A DNA stretch of 44,992 bases from Mxb001 sp964537955. Its GTDB lineage: Bacteria > Actinomycetota > Actinomycetes > S36-B12. Positions 22,852 through 31,637 of the stretch are shown here, one piece after another (position 1 is the stretch's first letter; every line of letters begins with the position of its first letter). The notes beneath the pieces were generated by a model. The model saw nothing but the letters and a program-made list of their open reading frames with translations, made no database searches and was not told where the DNA came from. A program made the position numbers and the translations under genes. The stretch lies in NCBI GenBank assembly GCA_964537955.1, contig CAZICY010000011.1, positions 1 through 44,992 on the forward strand, read 5' to 3'.

Positions 22852-24690
22852 GTGCCCGCCCCCCAGCCCGGCCGGACAGATCCGGCGGTGATCCGCAATT
22901 TCTGCATCATCGCCCACATCGACCACGGCAAGTCGACCCTCGCGGACCGCATGCTGCAGATCACCGGGGTGGTCGACGACCGGCAGATGCGGGCGCAGTA
23001 CCTCGACCGGATGGACATCGAGCGCGAGCGCGGGATCACCATCAAGTCTCAGGCCGTGCGACTGCCCTATCGCGCCCTCGATGGCCGCGACTACGTGCTC
23101 AACCTCATCGACACCCCCGGCCACGTCGACTTCACCTACGAGGTCTCGCGGAGCCTGGCTGCATGCGAGGGGGCGGTCCTCCTGGTCGATGCCGCCCAGG
23201 GGATCGAGGCGCAGACCCTGGCCAACCTCTACCTCGCACTGGAGAACGACCTGCAGATCATCCCGGTGCTCAACAAGATCGACCTGCCGGCCGCCCAGCC
23301 CGAGAAGTACGCCGCCGAGCTCGCCCACATCATCGGCTGCTCTCCCGACGACGTCCTGAAGGTGTCCGCCAAGACGGGCGAAGGCGTGGCCGAGCTGCTC
23401 GAGGAGGTCGTGCGCACGGTGCCGGCCCCCGTCGGCGACCCTGATGCTCCCGTGCGCGCCCTTATCTTCGACTCCGTCTACGACACCTATCGCGGCGTCG
23501 TCACCTATGTCCGCGTCATTGACGGGCATGTGTCCACCCGCGAGCGCATCCAGATGATGTCGACGCGAGCCGTGCATGACCTGCTCGAGATCGGCGTCAT
23601 CTCGCCGGAGCCTGTGCCCGCCCAGGGCCTCGGCGTGGGCGAGGTGGGCTACCTCATCACCGGGGTCAAGGACGTGCGCCAGTCGCGGGTCGGCGACACC
23701 GTGACGTTGTCGAGCAAGGGGGCTACCGAGGCCCTCGGCGGCTACCGCGACCCCAAGCCCATGGTCTTCTCCGGCCTGTATCCCATCGACGGCTCCGACT
23801 ACCCGGCGCTGCGCGACGCGCTCGACAAGCTCAAGCTCAACGACGCCGCGCTCGTCTACGAGCCCGAGACCTCAGTTGCGCTCGGCTTCGGCTTCCGGTG
23901 CGGATTCCTCGGCCTGCTCCACCTGGAGATCGTCCGCGAGCGGCTCGAGCGCGAGTTCAACCTCGATCTCATCTCCACGGCACCCAATGTCGTCTATCGC
24001 GTGATCAAGGACGACGGCACCGAGGTGATCGTCACCAACCCGTCGGAGTTCCCGTCGGGCAAGGTGGCAGAGGTGCACGAGCCGGTGGTGCGCTCGACGA
24101 TCCTCGCGCCATCGGACTTCGTCGGCACGATCATGGAGTTGTGCCAGGCGCGGCGCGGGGTGCTCCTCGGGATGGACTACCTCAGCCAGGACCGTGTCGA
24201 ACTGCGCTACACCCTGCCGCTCGCGGAGATCGTCTTCGACTTCTTCGACCAGTTGAAGTCGCGCACCAAGGGCTACGCCTCCCTGGACTACGAGCCCAGC
24301 GGGGAGCAGGCTGCCGACCTCGTGAAGGTCGACATCCTCTTGCACGGCGACACGGTGGACGCCTTCAGCGCGATCGTGCACAAGGACAAGGCGTATGCCT
24401 ACGGCGTCGCGATGACCGCGAAGCTGCGCGAGCTCATCCCGCGGCAGCAGTTCGAGGTACCCATCCAGGCGGCAATCGGCTCACGCGTGATCGCCCGCGA
24501 GACGGTGCGTGCGATCCGCAAGGACGTGCTGGCCAAGTGCTATGGCGGTGACATCACACGCAAGCGCAAGCTGCTGGAGAAGCAGAAGGAAGGCAAGAAG
24601 CGCATGAAGATGGTGGGCCGCGTCGAGGTGCCCCAAGAGGCCTTCATCGCGGCACTGTCCACGGGCGAGGAGACCGCAGCCAAGAAGTAG
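22852..24690 (+). CDS. lepA: Elongation factor 4 (LepA back-translocase)
   Basis: EF4 is a translational GTPase that can reverse translocation and helps translation initiation and ribosome assembly. The 612-aa product has G1 AHIDHGKS (21-28), G2 around RERGITI, G3 DTPGH and G4 NKID. The EF-G-like domains III and V follow, then the LepA-specific C-terminal domain with GGDITRKRKLLEKQKEGKKRMK. The length is usual. The GTG start is leaderless, and PAVIRNFCIIAHIDHGKST is the conserved N-terminus after a short extension. Confidence 0.97.
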   Translation: MPAPQPGRTDPAVIRNFCIIAHIDHGKSTLADRMLQITGVVDDRQMRAQYLDRMDIERERGITIKSQAVRLPYRALDGRDYVLNLIDTPGHVDFTYEVSRSLAACEGAVLLVDAAQGIEAQTLANLYLALENDLQIIPVLNKIDLPAAQPEKYAAELAHIIGCSPDDVLKVSAKTGEGVAELLEEVVRTVPAPVGDPDAPVRALIFDSVYDTYRGVVTYVRVIDGHVSTRERIQMMSTRAVHDLLEIGVISPEPVPAQGLGVGEVGYLITGVKDVRQSRVGDTVTLSSKGATEALGGYRDPKPMVFSGLYPIDGSDYPALRDALDKLKLNDAALVYEPETSVALGFGFRCGFLGLLHLEIVRERLEREFNLDLISTAPNVVYRVIKDDGTEVIVTNPSEFPSGKVAEVHEPVVRSTILAPSDFVGTIMELCQARRGVLLGMDYLSQDRVELRYTLPLAEIVFDFFDQLKSRTKGYASLDYEPSGEQAADLVKVDILLHGDTVDAFSAIVHKDKAYAYGVAMTAKLRELIPRQQFEVPIQAAIGSRVIARETVRAIRKDVLAKCYGGDITRKRKLLEKQKEGKKRMKMVGRVEVPQEAFIAALSTGEETAAKK

Positions 24691-24711
24691 GGCGGCCGAA
24701 TCACCCGTCCG

Positions 24712-25197
24712 TCAGCGGTCGGTGATGCTGAAGACGACGATCGTCTCGTTGGCGCTCGGCGCGGAGAAGATCGTCGCCACCTTGCCCTCCTTGGTGAGCG
24801 CCCACATGTTGGGCGTGCCGAAGGGGATGCTCGGATCGACGGCCCAGCCGCGATTGGCCTGGAGGTCCTTGACGTAGGCGTCCACGGCGGCCGACTGATC
24901 GCCTTCGGCGTACATCTGCGCGCTGAGACCGTCCGCGGCCGCCCCGCCGGCCAGGAGTTCGAAGCCGGGGATGACCTCGAGGTCGGCGGGCCAGCCCTCG
25001 GGGAACTCGCCCGTGCCGATCTCGTAGCTGCCGTCGCTGGTGTCGACGCGCACCTCGCCGTCCTCGCCCATGTCGACCGAGGCGCTGCCGCCAAGGGCAT
25101 CGTTGGCCATGTCCTCGGCTGCCTGCTGGGAACTGCAGGCAGCGACGGGGACGAGGAGGGCGGCGAGTGCCACCGTGGCGAGGGCGCGTCGGATCAC
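24712..25197 (-). CDS. Small predicted lipoprotein
   Basis: This 161-aa lipoprotein has signal residues 1-20 and a lipobox ending VPVAAC with Cys21 as the lipidated residue, followed by a Ser/Gln-rich linker. The mature domain has no motif I recognise. FPEGWPADLEVIPGFELLAG and the strand-rich end suggest a small alpha/beta fold outside the membrane. The GTG start overlaps the upstream membrane-gene stop (GTGA), so the two are coupled. It runs convergent to lepA with a 21-bp gap. Confidence 0.85.
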   Translation of the reverse strand: MIRRALATVALAALLVPVAACSSQQAAEDMANDALGGSASVDMGEDGEVRVDTSDGSYEIGTGEFPEGWPADLEVIPGFELLAGGAAADGLSAQMYAEGDQSAAVDAYVKDLQANRGWAVDPSIPFGTPNMWALTKEGKVATIFSAPSANETIVVFSITDR

Positions 25198-25571
25198 TTC
25201 ACGAACCTAATGCAGATCGGGTAGCGGTATTCAATGCCCTGGTTGTTCTTGACCCCGGCGATGATCATGAAGATCAGGCTGGCGATCGCGATAGCCAGGA
25301 CGAGGAAGAAGCCGATGACGATGAAGGACAGGACGATCCCGATGATGTATCCGATGATCACGGTGATCTGGAAGTTGAGCGCCTCGGTGGACTGCGACTT
25401 CACGAAGGCGTTGCGCGGGCCGAAGACCAGCATGACGATGAGTGGGCCGATGAAACTGATGAGGATGCCGGAGAGCTGGGCGAGCATGGCCCACAGGCGC
25501 GCATCGGCATCGGACATGGCAGGGGGTGGACCCGCCGGGATAGGCGGCGGAGGCGGGGGAGTAGTCGACAC
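25194..25571 (-). CDS. DUF4870/Tic20-like small membrane protein
   Basis: The 125-aa protein has a Pro-rich cytoplasmic N-terminus (PPPPPPIPAGPPP) followed by ARLWAMLAQLSGIL. Three or four helices and the family feature FVKSQSTEALNFQITVIIGY follow. This layout fits the DUF4870 family, whose role is unknown. The start is GTG at 25571 with AGGAGG upstream. It is coupled to the lipoprotein gene by a 4-bp overlap and is divergent from hemW. Confidence 0.82.
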   Translation of the reverse strand: MSTTPPPPPPIPAGPPPAMSDADARLWAMLAQLSGILISFIGPLIVMLVFGPRNAFVKSQSTEALNFQITVIIGYIIGIVLSFIVIGFFLVLAIAIASLIFMIIAGVKNNQGIEYRYPICIRFVK

Positions 25572-25650
25572 GGGCCCTCCTAGGCGTGAGGTCGAGCTTT
25601 CCTGAGGTCAGGGTACGCCGCCCGCCACGGGGAAGCGCGGTCATGCGGAG

Positions 25651-25656
25651 CACAAT
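25651..25656 (+). promoter_or_regulatory. -10 element of a leaderless promoter for hemW
   Basis: CACAAT, then exactly 6 nt, then GTG 25663. Confidence 0.4.
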
Positions 25657-25662
25657 GACCGG

Positions 25663-26787
25663 GTGTCGCATCGACCCCTGGGCTTCTACGTCCACGTCCC
25701 CTTCTGCGCGACGCGGTGCGGCTACTGCGACTTCAACACCTATACGGCTGAGGAACTCGGTGAGGGGGCGACCAGGTCGACGTACGCCGACACGGTGATC
25801 TCCGAGATCCGCTGGGCGCGCGGCCAGGTGCCTGACGACCGGTCGGTGGCGACCATCTTCGTCGGCGGGGGCACCCCCACGCTCCTGGGCGCACGCGATC
25901 TCGTGCGCATCCTCGACGCAATCCGCACGGAGTTCGGGCTCGAGGCCGACGCGGAGGTCACCACCGAGGCGAATCCGGACTCGGTGAGCCCGCAGATGCT
26001 GGACGAGCTGCGCGAGGGCGGCTTCACGCGCGTGTCCTTCGGCGTGCAGAGCCTCGCCCCGCACGTGCTGGAGGTGCTCGAGCGCACGCACACGCCCGGA
26101 CGTGCACTCGACGCCATCGGCGAGGCCCGTGCAGCGGGATTCGCGCACGTGAGCGCCGATCTGATCTACGCGACGCCTGGGGAGACCGACGACGATCTCG
26201 CGGCGTCGGTGCAGGCCGTGCTCGACGCTCGGGTGGATCACCTCTCGGCGTACTCCCTCATCGTCGAGGAAGGCACGCGACTGGCGGCCCGCGTGAAGCG
26301 TGGCGAACTGCCCGCCCCCGACGACGACGTCGCTGCCGATCGCTACCGACTGATCGATGCGATGGCCTCGTCGGCGGGCCTGGAGTGGTACGAGGTCTCC
26401 AACTGGGCGCGACCGGGGTCGGAATGCCGGCACAACCTCGGCTACTGGAACGACGCCGACTGGTGGGGCGCGGGGCCCGGCGCGCACGGCCACCTGGCTG
26501 GCCGGCGCTGGTGGAATCTCAAGCACCCCGCGGCCTACGCACGAGCTCTGGCCGAGGGGAAGTCGCCGCTGGCGGGAGAGGAAACCGTCGATGAGCAGGG
26601 GCGCGCGCTGGAGCAGGTCATGCTCGGCCTGCGCACCCGCGAGGGCATCCCGCGTGCAGGCCTGGCCGACGGTGCGGTGGCGGCGCTCGTCGCGGAGGGA
26701 CTGGTCGAGCAGTCTGCTGATCGCGTGGCGCTCACCGCTCAGGGACGGCTGCTCGCCGACGCGGTGGTACGCCGACTCACTCCCTGA
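25663..26787 (+). CDS. hemW: HemW-type radical SAM protein
   Basis: HemW is a heme-binding radical SAM protein thought to deliver heme; it is often labelled coproporphyrinogen III oxidase-like. The 374-aa product has the CxxxCxxC [4Fe-4S] motif at Cys15, Cys19 and Cys22 (FCATRCGYC) and GGGTPTLL for SAM binding. VTTEANPDSV, RVSFGVQS and the C-terminal HemN_C domain (ALEQVMLGLRTREGI) follow. It lacks the fourth Cys of true HemN (CxxxCxxCxC has Phe-Asn here: CDFNTY), which supports HemW. Confidence 0.93.
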   Translation: MSHRPLGFYVHVPFCATRCGYCDFNTYTAEELGEGATRSTYADTVISEIRWARGQVPDDRSVATIFVGGGTPTLLGARDLVRILDAIRTEFGLEADAEVTTEANPDSVSPQMLDELREGGFTRVSFGVQSLAPHVLEVLERTHTPGRALDAIGEARAAGFAHVSADLIYATPGETDDDLAASVQAVLDARVDHLSAYSLIVEEGTRLAARVKRGELPAPDDDVAADRYRLIDAMASSAGLEWYEVSNWARPGSECRHNLGYWNDADWWGAGPGAHGHLAGRRWWNLKHPAAYARALAEGKSPLAGEETVDEQGRALEQVMLGLRTREGIPRAGLADGAVAALVAEGLVEQSADRVALTAQGRLLADAVVRRLTP

Positions 26788-26805
26788 GGCCGACGGGCTC
26801 GACGG

Positions 26806-27219
26806 CTAGGGCCGCAGGGGCCGGCCGTCGGCGTCGGTGGTGATGCCCTTGCCGCTGAGGATGAGGACGCCCTCGGTGATCCCCCAGAAGCCGCCCAGGC
26901 CGCAGGTCGCGATCGTGACGAGGATCTGCAGCACGCCGATGCTGGTGTAGCCGAGATAGAAGCGGTGCACGCCGACACCGCCGAGGAAGATCCCGAGCAG
27001 CCCGGCCGTCTGCCGCGACTTCGTGAGCGGGTCGGCATACATCAGGAGCTCCGGCGGATAGCCCGTGTAGGCGGGCGGAGCCGGGGCGTCGACCGGAGGA
27101 GGGGGTGGCGGCGCGTAGCCGGGCGGGGGCGGTCCGGGGTAGGCCGGCCCGGTGGGGGCAGGTCCGATCAGGGGCGGCGTCGGCTGCGGCTCCTGCTCCC
27201 CGGGGGTGGGCTGCGTCAC
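26806..27219 (-). CDS. TM2 domain protein with Pro-rich N-terminus
   Basis: The 137-aa protein has a Pro/Tyr-rich cytoplasmic half (about 1-70), then a TM2 domain. The domain holds two helices joined by a short loop with GIFLGGVGVHRFYLGYTSIG, the usual GxxGxHRFYLG signature, and ATCGLGGFWGITEGVLIL. The function of the family is unknown. GTG 27219 was chosen because GAGGAGG lies 5 bp upstream. An ATG further up would cut into the CIRCE region. It is divergent from hrcA, and the 97-bp gap contains the CIRCE operator, so HrcA might affect it too. Confidence 0.85.
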   Translation of the reverse strand: MTQPTPGEQEPQPTPPLIGPAPTGPAYPGPPPPGYAPPPPPPVDAPAPPAYTGYPPELLMYADPLTKSRQTAGLLGIFLGGVGVHRFYLGYTSIGVLQILVTIATCGLGGFWGITEGVLILSGKGITTDADGRPLRP

Positions 27220-27260
27220 GCGGACCTCCTCGTCGGCAGGCCCCATGATGCCGGAGGGCG

Positions 27261-27266
27261 TAGGAT
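27261..27266 (+). promoter_or_regulatory. -10 element of the hrcA-dnaJ promoter
   Basis: TAGGAT; its last T is also the first base of the CIRCE operator, so HrcA binding would cover the transcription start. The hrcA leader is then about 44 nt. Confidence 0.6.
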
Positions 27267-27292
27267 TGGCACTCGAACCAGGCGAGTGCCAG
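27266..27292 (+). promoter_or_regulatory. CIRCE operator (HrcA binding site)
   Basis: TTGGCACTC, a 9-nt spacer and GAGTGCCAG match the CIRCE consensus TTAGCACTC-N9-GAGTGCTAA. The central GCACTC/GAGTGC are intact and there is one change in each outer part. It sits at the transcription start of hrcA, as expected for autoregulation of a heat-shock unit. Confidence 0.93.
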
Positions 27293-27316
27293 GGGAGGCG
27301 TCCGGAGGAGGTGGCG

Positions 27317-28330
27317 ATGCTCGAGGACCGTCGGCTCGCCGTCCTGCGGGCCATCGTCGAGGACTACGTCTCCACCCGCGAGCCCGTGGGCAGCAAGGCC
27401 CTGGTCGAGCGTCACGCCCTCGGCGTCTCGTCGGCGACCATCCGCAACGACATGGCCGTCCTCGAGGAGGAGGGCTACATCGCTCAGCCGCACACCAGTG
27501 CGGGGCGCATCCCCACGGACCTCGGCTACCGCGCCTTCGTCGACCGACTCTCAAGCGTCAAGCCCCTGTCGTCAGCCGAGCGTCGCGCGATCTCGGACTT
27601 CCTCGCCGGCGCCGTCGATCTCGACGACGTGATGGCGCGCAGCGTGCGGCTGCTCGCGCAGCTCACCCGCCAGGTGGCGCTCGTGCAGTACCCCTCGCTC
27701 GTGCAGTCGACGGTCCTGCACATCGAACTCGTGCGCCTGAGCGAGACCCGCCTGCTGCTGGTCCTCATCGCCGACACCGGCCGCGTGGAGCAGCGCACGG
27801 TCGACCTGCCCGTGGCGATGGCCGAGGACGACGTGAGCGTGCTGCGCGCGCGACTGCTCTCGACGGCGATCGGGCAGCGCTGCTCGGATCTCGGCGATCG
27901 CCTCGAGTCCGTGGTCGCCTCCGTCGATCCGGGCCTGCGGCCCGCGGTCGCCGCTGTCGTCGCGAGCCTCATCGAGGCCACCGCGGACACAGTCGAGCAG
28001 CGCATCATGCTCGGCGGGACGGCCAATCTCGCTCGCTACCGCGACACCTTCTCCATGAGCCTCGAGCCGGTGCTCGAGGCCCTGGAGGAGCAGGTGGTGC
28101 TGCTGCGCCTGCTCGGGGAGGTCTCCGGCGACATGACCGTGCGCATCGGCCACGAGAACCCGGTCGAGGACCTGCAGGGCACGAGCCTCGTGGCAACCGG
28201 CTACGGCCGCGGGGACTCGGTGGTGGCGGGAGTCGGCGTCGTCGGCCCCACCCACATGGACTACGCCGGGACGATCGCCTCGGTCCGCGCGGTCGCTCAG
28301 TACCTCAGCCGCATCCTGGACGAACACTAG
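27317..28330 (+). CDS. hrcA: Heat-inducible transcription repressor HrcA
   Basis: HrcA binds CIRCE and represses chaperone genes; GroEL helps keep it active. The 337-aa product has the N-terminal winged helix (LAVLRAIVEDYVSTREPVGSKAL, then VSSATIRNDMAVLEEEGYIAQPHTSAGRIPTDLGYR). The GAF-like and C-terminal dimerisation parts include the late HMDYAGTIASVRAVAQYLSRIL. ATG 27317 was chosen 6 nt after GGAGGAG. GTG 27311 abuts that site and is unlikely. dnaJ follows 27 bp on. Confidence 0.96.
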   Translation: MLEDRRLAVLRAIVEDYVSTREPVGSKALVERHALGVSSATIRNDMAVLEEEGYIAQPHTSAGRIPTDLGYRAFVDRLSSVKPLSSAERRAISDFLAGAVDLDDVMARSVRLLAQLTRQVALVQYPSLVQSTVLHIELVRLSETRLLLVLIADTGRVEQRTVDLPVAMAEDDVSVLRARLLSTAIGQRCSDLGDRLESVVASVDPGLRPAVAAVVASLIEATADTVEQRIMLGGTANLARYRDTFSMSLEPVLEALEEQVVLLRLLGEVSGDMTVRIGHENPVEDLQGTSLVATGYGRGDSVVAGVGVVGPTHMDYAGTIASVRAVAQYLSRILDEH

Positions 28331-28357
28331 CGACGAGAGCAGACGAGACCCGACAAC

Positions 28358-29491
28358 GTGGCCACTGACTACTACGCCCTGCTGGGCGTCTCGCGCGACG
28401 CGAGCCCCGACGAGATCAAGCGCGCCTATCGCCAGCTCGCGCGCGAGCTGCACCCCGACGTCAACCCCGACCCCGAGAGCGTCGACCGCTTCAAGGAGGT
28501 CACCGCTGCGTACGAGGTGCTCAGCGATCCGGAGAAGCGCCAGATGTACGACCTCGGCGGAGATCCGCTGCGGGCGGGAGGTGGCGGCTTCGGAGCGACG
28601 TTCGACTTCGGCGACCTCATGGACGCCTTCTTCGGCGGTGGGCAGCGGCGCGGTCCGCGCCCGCGCATGCGTCGCGGCCAGGACGCCCTCATCCGACTGC
28701 AGGTCGACCTCGACGAGGTGATGACGGGATCCACGCGCGAGGTGCAGGTCGACACGGCCGTGCGCTGCGAGGCCTGTCAGGGTGCGGGGACCGCGCCGGA
28801 CACCCAGCCGGCCACCTGCCCGATGTGCAAGGGCCACGGCGAGATCCAGAACGTCCAGCGGTCCTTCCTCGGCCAGGTGATGACCGCTCGGCCCTGCCCG
28901 CAGTGCCAGGGCTTCGGCACGACCATCCCGCATCCCTGCGTGGAGTGTGCTGGCGATGGTCGCGTGCGCACCCGCACGACGATCGGCGTGCGCATCCCTC
29001 CCGGTGTCGACACGGGCACGCGCATCCAGCTCGCCGGCCAAGGAGAGGTGGGACCTGGCGGCGGCGAGGCCGGGGATCTCTACGTCGAGATCGTGCAGGC
29101 AGAGCACCCGGTCTTCGAACGGCGCGGCGACGACCTCGTGTGCACCGTGGAGGTGCCCATGACCGCCGCCGCTCTCGGCACGGGCATCGAGCTCGAGACA
29201 CTCGACGGCACCGAGCAGGTCGAGGTGCGCCCCGGCACTCAGCCCGGCGCCGTCCTCACCCTGCGCGGTCGCGGAGTGCCCCACCTGCGCGGATCAGGGC
29301 GCGGTGACCTGCATATCCAGCTCGACGTGCGCACGCCGACGCGGCTCGACGACGAGCAGGAGGGCTACCTGCGCAGCCTTGCCCGGGCACGCGGCGAGGA
29401 GGGCATCACCCTTCGCGCCACCGAGCAGGCCGCCGCGGACGAGACAGGCGGGTTCTTCTCCCGCCTGCGCGGTGCCTTCAGCGGACGCTGA
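28358..29491 (+). CDS. dnaJ: Chaperone DnaJ (DnaJ2-type, with hrcA)
   Basis: The 377-aa Hsp40 has an N-terminal J domain with HPD at residues 32-34, a short Gly/Phe region (GGGGFGATFDFGDLMDAFFGGG) and four zinc-binding CxxCxGxG repeats (CEACQGAG, CPMCKGHG, CPQCQGFG, CVECAGDG). Two beta-barrel substrate domains complete it. It stimulates the DnaK ATPase. Actinomycetes usually have a dnaK-linked dnaJ1 and this hrcA-linked dnaJ2. The start is GTG. It is likely under CIRCE/HrcA control with hrcA. Confidence 0.96.
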   Translation: MATDYYALLGVSRDASPDEIKRAYRQLARELHPDVNPDPESVDRFKEVTAAYEVLSDPEKRQMYDLGGDPLRAGGGGFGATFDFGDLMDAFFGGGQRRGPRPRMRRGQDALIRLQVDLDEVMTGSTREVQVDTAVRCEACQGAGTAPDTQPATCPMCKGHGEIQNVQRSFLGQVMTARPCPQCQGFGTTIPHPCVECAGDGRVRTRTTIGVRIPPGVDTGTRIQLAGQGEVGPGGGEAGDLYVEIVQAEHPVFERRGDDLVCTVEVPMTAAALGTGIELETLDGTEQVEVRPGTQPGAVLTLRGRGVPHLRGSGRGDLHIQLDVRTPTRLDDEQEGYLRSLARARGEEGITLRATEQAAADETGGFFSRLRGAFSGR

Positions 29492-29494
29492 GCC

Positions 29495-30244
29495 ATGGCC
29501 GCGCCCGTCTTCCTCGTCCTGCCCGGCACCGAGCCGGACGCCGATGGCCTCGTGAGCGTGACCGGCGACGAGGCGCGTCACGCCGCCCAGGTGCTGCGCA
29601 TGCGCGCGGGTGAGCGGGTCGACCTCGTCGATGGCGAGGGTCGACGACTCGAAGGCGTCGTGCACGGGGTCGGCCGCGACCGACTGGACGTGTCCGTGGA
29701 GCGCGTCGTCGAGGAGCCCGACCCAGTCCCGCGCATCACCGTCGTCCAGGCCCTGGCCAAGGGCGATCGCGGCGAGCAGGCGGTCGCCGCGATGACCGAG
29801 GTCGGCGTCGACGTCATCGTGCCGTGGTCGGCGGAGCACTGCGTCTCGCGCTGGTCGGGGGAGCGTGCCCAGCGGGGCGTGGACAAGTGGCGCGCCACCG
29901 CGCGATCAGCGGCCAAGCAGGCACGCCGGTCGCGGGTGCCCGACGTGCGGACCCTGCATGCCACCGAGGACCTGGAGGGCCTCATCGCGTCGTCCGCGAT
30001 CGCTCTGTGCCTCGACGAGTCAGCCGAGCAGGCGATGGCGCGCATCGACGTGCCTGCGTCCGGGGAGATCGTGCTCGTCGTCGGGCCCGAGGGAGGCCTG
30101 TCCGATGCCGAACGCGACCGACTCCAGGCGTGGGGGGCGACCTGCGTGCGCCTCGGTCCCAGCGTGCTGCGCACCTCGACGGCGGGCCCGGTCGGCGCCG
30201 CCGTGGTCCTCGCCCGCACCCCGCGCTGGGGGGCCTCGCCATGA
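29495..30244 (+). CDS. rsmE: 16S rRNA (uracil1498-N3)-methyltransferase
   Basis: RsmE methylates U1498 in the decoding region of 16S rRNA. The 249-aa protein has the PUA-like N-terminus (EARHAAQVLRMRAGERVDLVDGEG) and a SPOUT/trefoil-knot methyltransferase domain. Its typical motifs are QALAKGDRGEQAVAAMTEVGV, KWRATARSAAKQA, VLVVGPEGGLSDAE and LGPSVLRTSTA. It begins 3 bp after the dnaJ stop, matching the widely conserved dnaJ-rsmE pair. Confidence 0.95.
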   Translation: MAAPVFLVLPGTEPDADGLVSVTGDEARHAAQVLRMRAGERVDLVDGEGRRLEGVVHGVGRDRLDVSVERVVEEPDPVPRITVVQALAKGDRGEQAVAAMTEVGVDVIVPWSAEHCVSRWSGERAQRGVDKWRATARSAAKQARRSRVPDVRTLHATEDLEGLIASSAIALCLDESAEQAMARIDVPASGEIVLVVGPEGGLSDAERDRLQAWGATCVRLGPSVLRTSTAGPVGAAVVLARTPRWGASP

Positions 30245-30257
30245 CCGGTCGCTATGC

Positions 30258-30263
30258 CAGGAT
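30258..30263 (+). promoter_or_regulatory. -10 element of a leaderless promoter for the HIT gene
   Basis: CAGGAT, then exactly 6 nt, then GTG 30270, in the 25-bp gap after rsmE. Confidence 0.45.
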
Positions 30264-30269
30264 GACCGC

Positions 30270-30614
30270 GTGACCGACTGCCTCTTCTGTCGCATCAGCT
30301 CGGGCGAGATCCCCGCCGATGTCGTTGCGCGCACCGACCGCGTGATCGCCTTCCGCGACATCCAGCCACAGGCGCCCGTGCACGTGCTCGTCATCCCGGC
30401 CGAGCACTACGCCGACGTGCCCGCGGTCGCCGAGGCCGATCCTCAGCTCGCGGCGCAGATGCTCGCCCTGGCTGCCCAGGTGGCGCGCCAGGAGGGCGTC
30501 GCCGAGTCGGGGAATCGCCTCGTGGCCAACACCGGCCTCGAGGGCGGTCAATCCGTGGGGCATGCCCACATCCACGTGCTGGGCGGTCGTCCGCTCGGCT
30601 GGCCGCCCGGCTGA
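30270..30614 (+). CDS. HIT family nucleotide-binding hydrolase (HINT-like)
   Basis: This 114-aa protein of the histidine triad superfamily hydrolyses nucleoside phosphoramidates or related adenylated compounds. The triad is GHAHIHV with His98, His100 and His102. CLFCRISSGEIPADVV at the N-terminus and VLVIPAEHYADV in the middle are the usual HINT segments. The length matches HinT. The GTG start is leaderless. It is followed 18 bp later by phoH. Confidence 0.94.
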   Translation: MTDCLFCRISSGEIPADVVARTDRVIAFRDIQPQAPVHVLVIPAEHYADVPAVAEADPQLAAQMLALAAQVARQEGVAESGNRLVANTGLEGGQSVGHAHIHVLGGRPLGWPPG

Positions 30615-30632
30615 CGGTAGGATCTTCCCCAC

Positions 30633-31634
30633 ATGAGCACCTCCTCTCAGGCCACCATCACCGTCCCGGCGTCCCAGCCGATGGTCGCCCTCCTCGGCCC
30701 GGGAGACGAACTGCTGCGCGTCGTGGAGGCGGCCTTCCCGGACGCCGACATCCACGTCCGCGGCAATGAGATCCGCATGAGCGGCTCGGCCGATGATGTC
30801 GGCCTGATCGAGATCCTCGTCGCCGAGATGCTCGCCGTGCTGCGCACGGGCCAGGGACTCACGACGGAGTCCGTGGAGCGCAGCATCGCCCTGCTGCGCG
30901 CTGGCACGCGGCCCGCGGAGGTGCTGTCCACCAACATCCTCAGCTCGCGTGGCCGCACGATCCGCGCCAAGTCGCTCAACCAGAAGCGCTACGTCGAGGC
31001 GATCGACTCGCACACCGTGACCTTCGGCATCGGTCCCGCAGGCACGGGCAAGACCTATCTCGCCGTCGCCAAGGCGGTCCAGGCGCTGCAGGCCAAGAAG
31101 GTCACGCGCATCATCCTCACCCGTCCGGCTGTCGAGGCAGGGGAGCGGCTCGGCTTCCTCCCGGGCACCTTGTCGGAGAAGATCGATCCCTATCTCCGGC
31201 CGCTCTACGACGCGCTCCACGACATGCTCGATCCCGACTCCATCCCGCGGCTCATCACGGGCGGGACCATCGAGATCGCCCCGCTCGCCTACATGCGCGG
31301 CCGCACCCTCAACGATGCCTTCATCATCCTCGACGAAGCGCAGAACACCACCGCCGAGCAGATGAAGATGTTCCTCACGCGCCTGGGCTTTGCCTCCACG
31401 ATGGTGGTCACGGGCGATGTGACCCAGGTCGACCTGCCCTCGTCCACCACGTCAGGCCTGGCGGTGGTGCAGGACATCCTCGGCGGCATCGACGACGTGG
31501 CCTTCTGCACCCTCACCTCCGCCGATGTCGTGCGCCACCGTCTCGTCGGGGAGATCGTCGAGGCCTACGGCCGCTACGACGCCACCGTGGGCCTGCGCCC
31601 CGCCGCGCCGCATCGCGGCCCGCGCAGGGCGTGA
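30633..31634 (+). CDS. ybeZ: PhoH-like ATPase (YbeZ type)
   Basis: The 333-aa protein has a KH-like N-terminal part (DIHVRGNEIRMSG) and a P-loop NTPase domain with Walker A GPAGTGKT at 134-141, Walker B FIILDEAQN, and VVTGDVTQVDLP. YbeZ works with the endoribonuclease YbeY, encoded directly downstream, in rRNA maturation and RNA quality control. TAGGAT (30618-30623) lies 9 nt before the ATG, implying a leader of about 3 nt and so nearly leaderless expression. Confidence 0.95.
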   Translation: MSTSSQATITVPASQPMVALLGPGDELLRVVEAAFPDADIHVRGNEIRMSGSADDVGLIEILVAEMLAVLRTGQGLTTESVERSIALLRAGTRPAEVLSTNILSSRGRTIRAKSLNQKRYVEAIDSHTVTFGIGPAGTGKTYLAVAKAVQALQAKKVTRIILTRPAVEAGERLGFLPGTLSEKIDPYLRPLYDALHDMLDPDSIPRLITGGTIEIAPLAYMRGRTLNDAFIILDEAQNTTAEQMKMFLTRLGFASTMVVTGDVTQVDLPSSTTSGLAVVQDILGGIDDVAFCTLTSADVVRHRLVGEIVEAYGRYDATVGLRPAAPHRGPRRA

Positions 31635-31637
31635 GCC

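Noticed and set aside
24699..24727. ATCACC/GGTGAT inverted repeat between lepA and the lipoprotein gene as terminator
   Set aside because: It is only 6 bp with a long loop and runs into the lipoprotein coding end; too weak to call.
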